Shown here one piece after another: positions 61,987 to 64,000 of a stretch of DNA of 64,000 bases (its first letter is position 1; each line of letters opens with the position of its first letter). The stretch covers positions 1-64,000 of the forward strand of contig NZ_BPEW01000006.1 of NCBI RefSeq assembly GCF_019654975.1, in the 5' to 3' direction. The position numbers were made by a program, and so were the translations under genes. The DNA is from Shewanella sp. c952. Lineage in GTDB: Bacteria > Pseudomonadota > Gammaproteobacteria > Enterobacterales > Shewanellaceae. The notes under the pieces are model-generated. The model saw nothing but the letters and a program-made list of their open reading frames with translations. It was not told the origin of the DNA and did not search any database.

Positions 61987-63633
61987 CTACTGCGCTGCTA
62001 GCGTCAAAAGTTGCGGTAAAAATCGCTGCTCTTGAGAAGCAATAACGGTTTGCTCAGCAAGCACTTGCTGCAAGATCTCTGGCGTCGTTAGTGGATTGGC
62101 TAGTACCACTCTAAATACCACCGCTTTGATGTCCATCATTTGTGCGTTTTCAGGGTTAATCCGCGTGCGAGAAACAAAAGATGTGCCTTGTTCTCGCTGA
62201 CGTTTCTGCACAAACTTCGTTAATCCATCCAGTAGTGCGTTAAACTCTGTTAGTTTTTCTACGTCATTATTTGCTCGTGCATTGGCCATTGCGATTTGCA
62301 CGGTCTGCGGCACATAGCGGTAGGTTAACAGGCAAAGCTCTGGTTTTGACACCAGTTCAAACTCTTGATGTTGATTGATCAAATCAGCAAAATAACGGGC
62401 TTTTTCCAAACTGTTATTGATCAGTATTTCATAGCCGTCACGACCAATCACTTTTAAGCATGCATGGACTAGCATTGCCATGCCGGGGCGAGAGCCCTCT
62501 AAGGTTTGGCTGCCTAAATCTTTCGAGCCTTTTCTGAGAATATACTCGGCGTGGTGTTTAATCGCATTAGCGAAAGTGGGATCTTTAAAGATCACCATGC
62601 CTGCGCCCATAGGTACATACATCTGTTTGTGAGCATCAATGGTGACTGAATCTGCGCGTTCTATGCCTGCAAGTAGGTGACGATATTTTTCAGATAACAG
62701 GCTGGCGCCGCCCCATGCTGCATCAACATGAAAATGGCAATTAAGCTCGCCCGCTAAGTCAGCGAGCTCATTTAGTGGGTCGATATTGCCGGTTTCGGTG
62801 GTGCCTGCAACGCCTACAATTGCCATCACTTTGATGTTGTCTGCGGCCAATTGATTGGCTAAGTCCCGCATTTCTGATACGTCGACTTTGTTGTCTTCTG
62901 CTGTGGGTACTTGGATGATATTTTCGCGGCCAATGCCCAGTAGGTCGGCTGTTTTGCCTAAAGAGTAGTGACCGCGCTCAGACACTAGAATGGCTAAGTC
63001 GTCATAACCATAATGACGCAAGCCTTTCAGTACTCCTTGTGCTGCAACGCCGCGATAACTGCCATCAGCTTTTAACAGTTGGTTACGGGCAGTCCAAAGA
63101 GCAGTAATGTTAGCAACGGTGCCACCAGAGCAAAATGCGCCTAAAGAGACATTAGCGCTGTGCATCCAGCTTTGATAGAAGTCGTCATTTTCAGCATAAA
63201 TGAGGTGATGCATCATGCCTAACACTTGGCGCTCTAACGGTGTAAAGGCTTTTGACGTTTCTATTTTGACCAGATTTTGGTTTAAACCGACCATCATTTT
63301 AGACAGTGGCAGTACAAAGTAGGGCAGCGCTGATGTCATGTGGCCAATAAAGCTTGGCGCTGAGGTATGCACAGAGTGGGCGACAAGCGTTTGCATCATG
63401 TCGTCGGCATAATCAGAGACAAATTGCGGCGCGGCTGGAATTTGGTGTTGCTGGAAGTCTAGTTCAATCTCGGTGAGAGGTTTCTCAACCGCCACTACAC
63501 TTTCCTGCAAAAAGCCCATTAAGTTCTGTGAAATATTTTGCTCAATAACACTAAGGGTTGAATCTGGGGCTTCTGGAACGGTAAAAATTCTCAGTAGTGC
63601 CTCTTCAGAAGCGGTGGCTCGTCTTGGTGTCAT
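61987..63633 (-). CDS. panP: Pyridoxal-phosphate-dependent aspartate 1-decarboxylase PanP-like
   Basis: 548 aa. Group II PLP decarboxylase: FCSGGTVANITALWTARN (cofactor phosphate site), VDAAWGGASLLS, and the Schiff-base Lys336 in TIDAHKQMYVPMGAG. Length and the C-terminal extension match PanP of Vibrio/Shewanella, which makes beta-alanine from aspartate for pantothenate in place of PanD. A glutamate decarboxylase-like activity is the alternative. No pan genes are adjacent. Confidence 0.85.
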   Translation of the reverse strand: MTPRRATASEEALLRIFTVPEAPDSTLSVIEQNISQNLMGFLQESVVAVEKPLTEIELDFQQHQIPAAPQFVSDYADDMMQTLVAHSVHTSAPSFIGHMTSALPYFVLPLSKMMVGLNQNLVKIETSKAFTPLERQVLGMMHHLIYAENDDFYQSWMHSANVSLGAFCSGGTVANITALWTARNQLLKADGSYRGVAAQGVLKGLRHYGYDDLAILVSERGHYSLGKTADLLGIGRENIIQVPTAEDNKVDVSEMRDLANQLAADNIKVMAIVGVAGTTETGNIDPLNELADLAGELNCHFHVDAAWGGASLLSEKYRHLLAGIERADSVTIDAHKQMYVPMGAGMVIFKDPTFANAIKHHAEYILRKGSKDLGSQTLEGSRPGMAMLVHACLKVIGRDGYEILINNSLEKARYFADLINQHQEFELVSKPELCLLTYRYVPQTVQIAMANARANNDVEKLTEFNALLDGLTKFVQKRQREQGTSFVSRTRINPENAQMMDIKAVVFRVVLANPLTTPEILQQVLAEQTVIASQEQRFLPQLLTLAAQ

Positions 63634-63781
63634 CGGCTAACTATCTCTACTTATCACACTACTTTTGTGCGTTGGATCAGTCTTTAAGTTGGAGGCTCAC
63701 TTTACTGTAAGCTTTATAACGCATCAAGTAGAAAAATGAACTGCGACTCTTGTAGCTTGTTCAAATGGCGTTGTAATAAAG

Positions 63782-63810
63782 AAAAAGGCGCTTATGCGCC
63801 TTTAGTTTTT
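63782..63810 (-). terminator. Terminator of the glycerate kinase gene
   Basis: AAAGGCGC (63784-63791), loop TTAT, GCGCCTTT (63796-63803); T-rich on the minus strand. It lies between the glycerate kinase stop and the panP start. Confidence 0.8.
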
Positions 63811-63839
63811 GAATTGATTACAAGCTTAAGGCGGTAATA

Positions 63840-64000
63840 CTAGTTTCTAGCCGATAGGCTGTATAGTGCAGCCACGTTTCTACTGCAGGTGTATAGATTG
63901 CTTTTAGCATTCGCCAGCACTTCGGCTAACGGTAGAGCTCGTGGCGTTATTGAAAATAGTGCGCTAAAACCATGTTCTAGCAATATATTGGCGTCGTCAC
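63840..64000 (-). CDS. Glycerate kinase, C-terminal part (gene continues past window edge)
   Basis: 52 codons plus stop (TAG at 63842-63840), open to the window edge. The sequence LLEHGFSALFSITPRALPLA followed by EVLANAKSNLYTCSRNVAAL matches the C-terminus of GlxK/GarK-type glycerate kinases (usual pattern AVFSI-x-PR then EAL-x-x-A-x-x-NL-x-x-x-x-RNIAA). The enzyme phosphorylates glycerate to feed glycolysis. Confidence 0.85.
   Translation of the reverse strand, partial: DDANILLEHGFSALFSITPRALPLAEVLANAKSNLYTCSRNVAALYSLSARN

Overview
The window looks like chromosomal DNA of a marine gammaproteobacterium, most likely Shewanella or a close relative. This is inferred from gene content: a complete oleABCD long-chain olefin cluster, PstC and PstA with very large periplasmic insertions, a PanP-type decarboxylase, DUF1415/DUF2797/DUF1289/DUF294 housekeeping proteins and an M9 collagenase. 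No rRNA, tRNA or CRISPR array was recognised.

Left edge (1-3000) is accessory DNA. It is visibly AT-richer than the rest and holds a HerA-type ATPase of the kind found in two-gene anti-phage modules. The upstream partner is broken by two apparent frameshifts and a stop. An attC-like inverted repeat and a decayed REP-associated transposase (RAYT) follow.

3000-11100 is an exported-protein block on the minus strand: a lipoprotein amidohydrolase, then a giant zinc metalloprotease lipoprotein preceded by an outer-membrane barrel and a small membrane protein. The metalloprotease 3' end and terminator exist in a second, degenerate copy about 0.8 kb away, with a small two-helix membrane protein between the copies.

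11.5-22.4 kb is mostly housekeeping (M17 aminopeptidase, LETM1-like protein, RNase HI, DUF1415, LysE exporter, DUF4136 lipoprotein, DUF2797, small lipoprotein, GcvR) plus a secreted M9 collagenase with calcium-binding repeats and two PPC domains.

22.4-28.2 kb is the phosphate operon pstC-pstA-pstB-phoU behind a recognisable Pho box; pstS is not present. 28.6-34.4 kb carries a BetT-like BCCT transporter, YajD, a DUF1289 protein, a lipoprotein with a C-terminal membrane helix, and a methyltransferase.

34.6-39.5 kb is oleABCD: OleA condenses two fatty acyl chains, OleD reduces the beta-keto acid, OleC closes the beta-lactone and OleB decarboxylates it to the olefin. 39.5-43.7 kb has small genes (GFA, lipocalin-like, amphi-Trp, a truncated MreB-like protein, GNAT) and a second BCCT transporter.

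43.8-58.4 kb includes a DEDDh exonuclease/DUF294 pair, a frameshifted TonB-domain gene, an MscS-like channel, a U32 protein, a run of small enzymes (GST, Vat-type acetyltransferase, GFA, GNAT, SDR with a (Thr-Asn)9 tract), a Fur-box-preceded TonB-dependent receptor, a cytochrome b561-like protein and an RluA-family synthase. 58.6-64 kb has a phosphohexomutase, an orphan membrane protein, a methyltransferase, PanP and the 3' end of a glycerate kinase gene.

I found no clearly new system. The best leads are the damaged HerA module, the barrel/metalloprotease operon with its duplicated tail, the truncated MreB paralogue and the attC-like sites.
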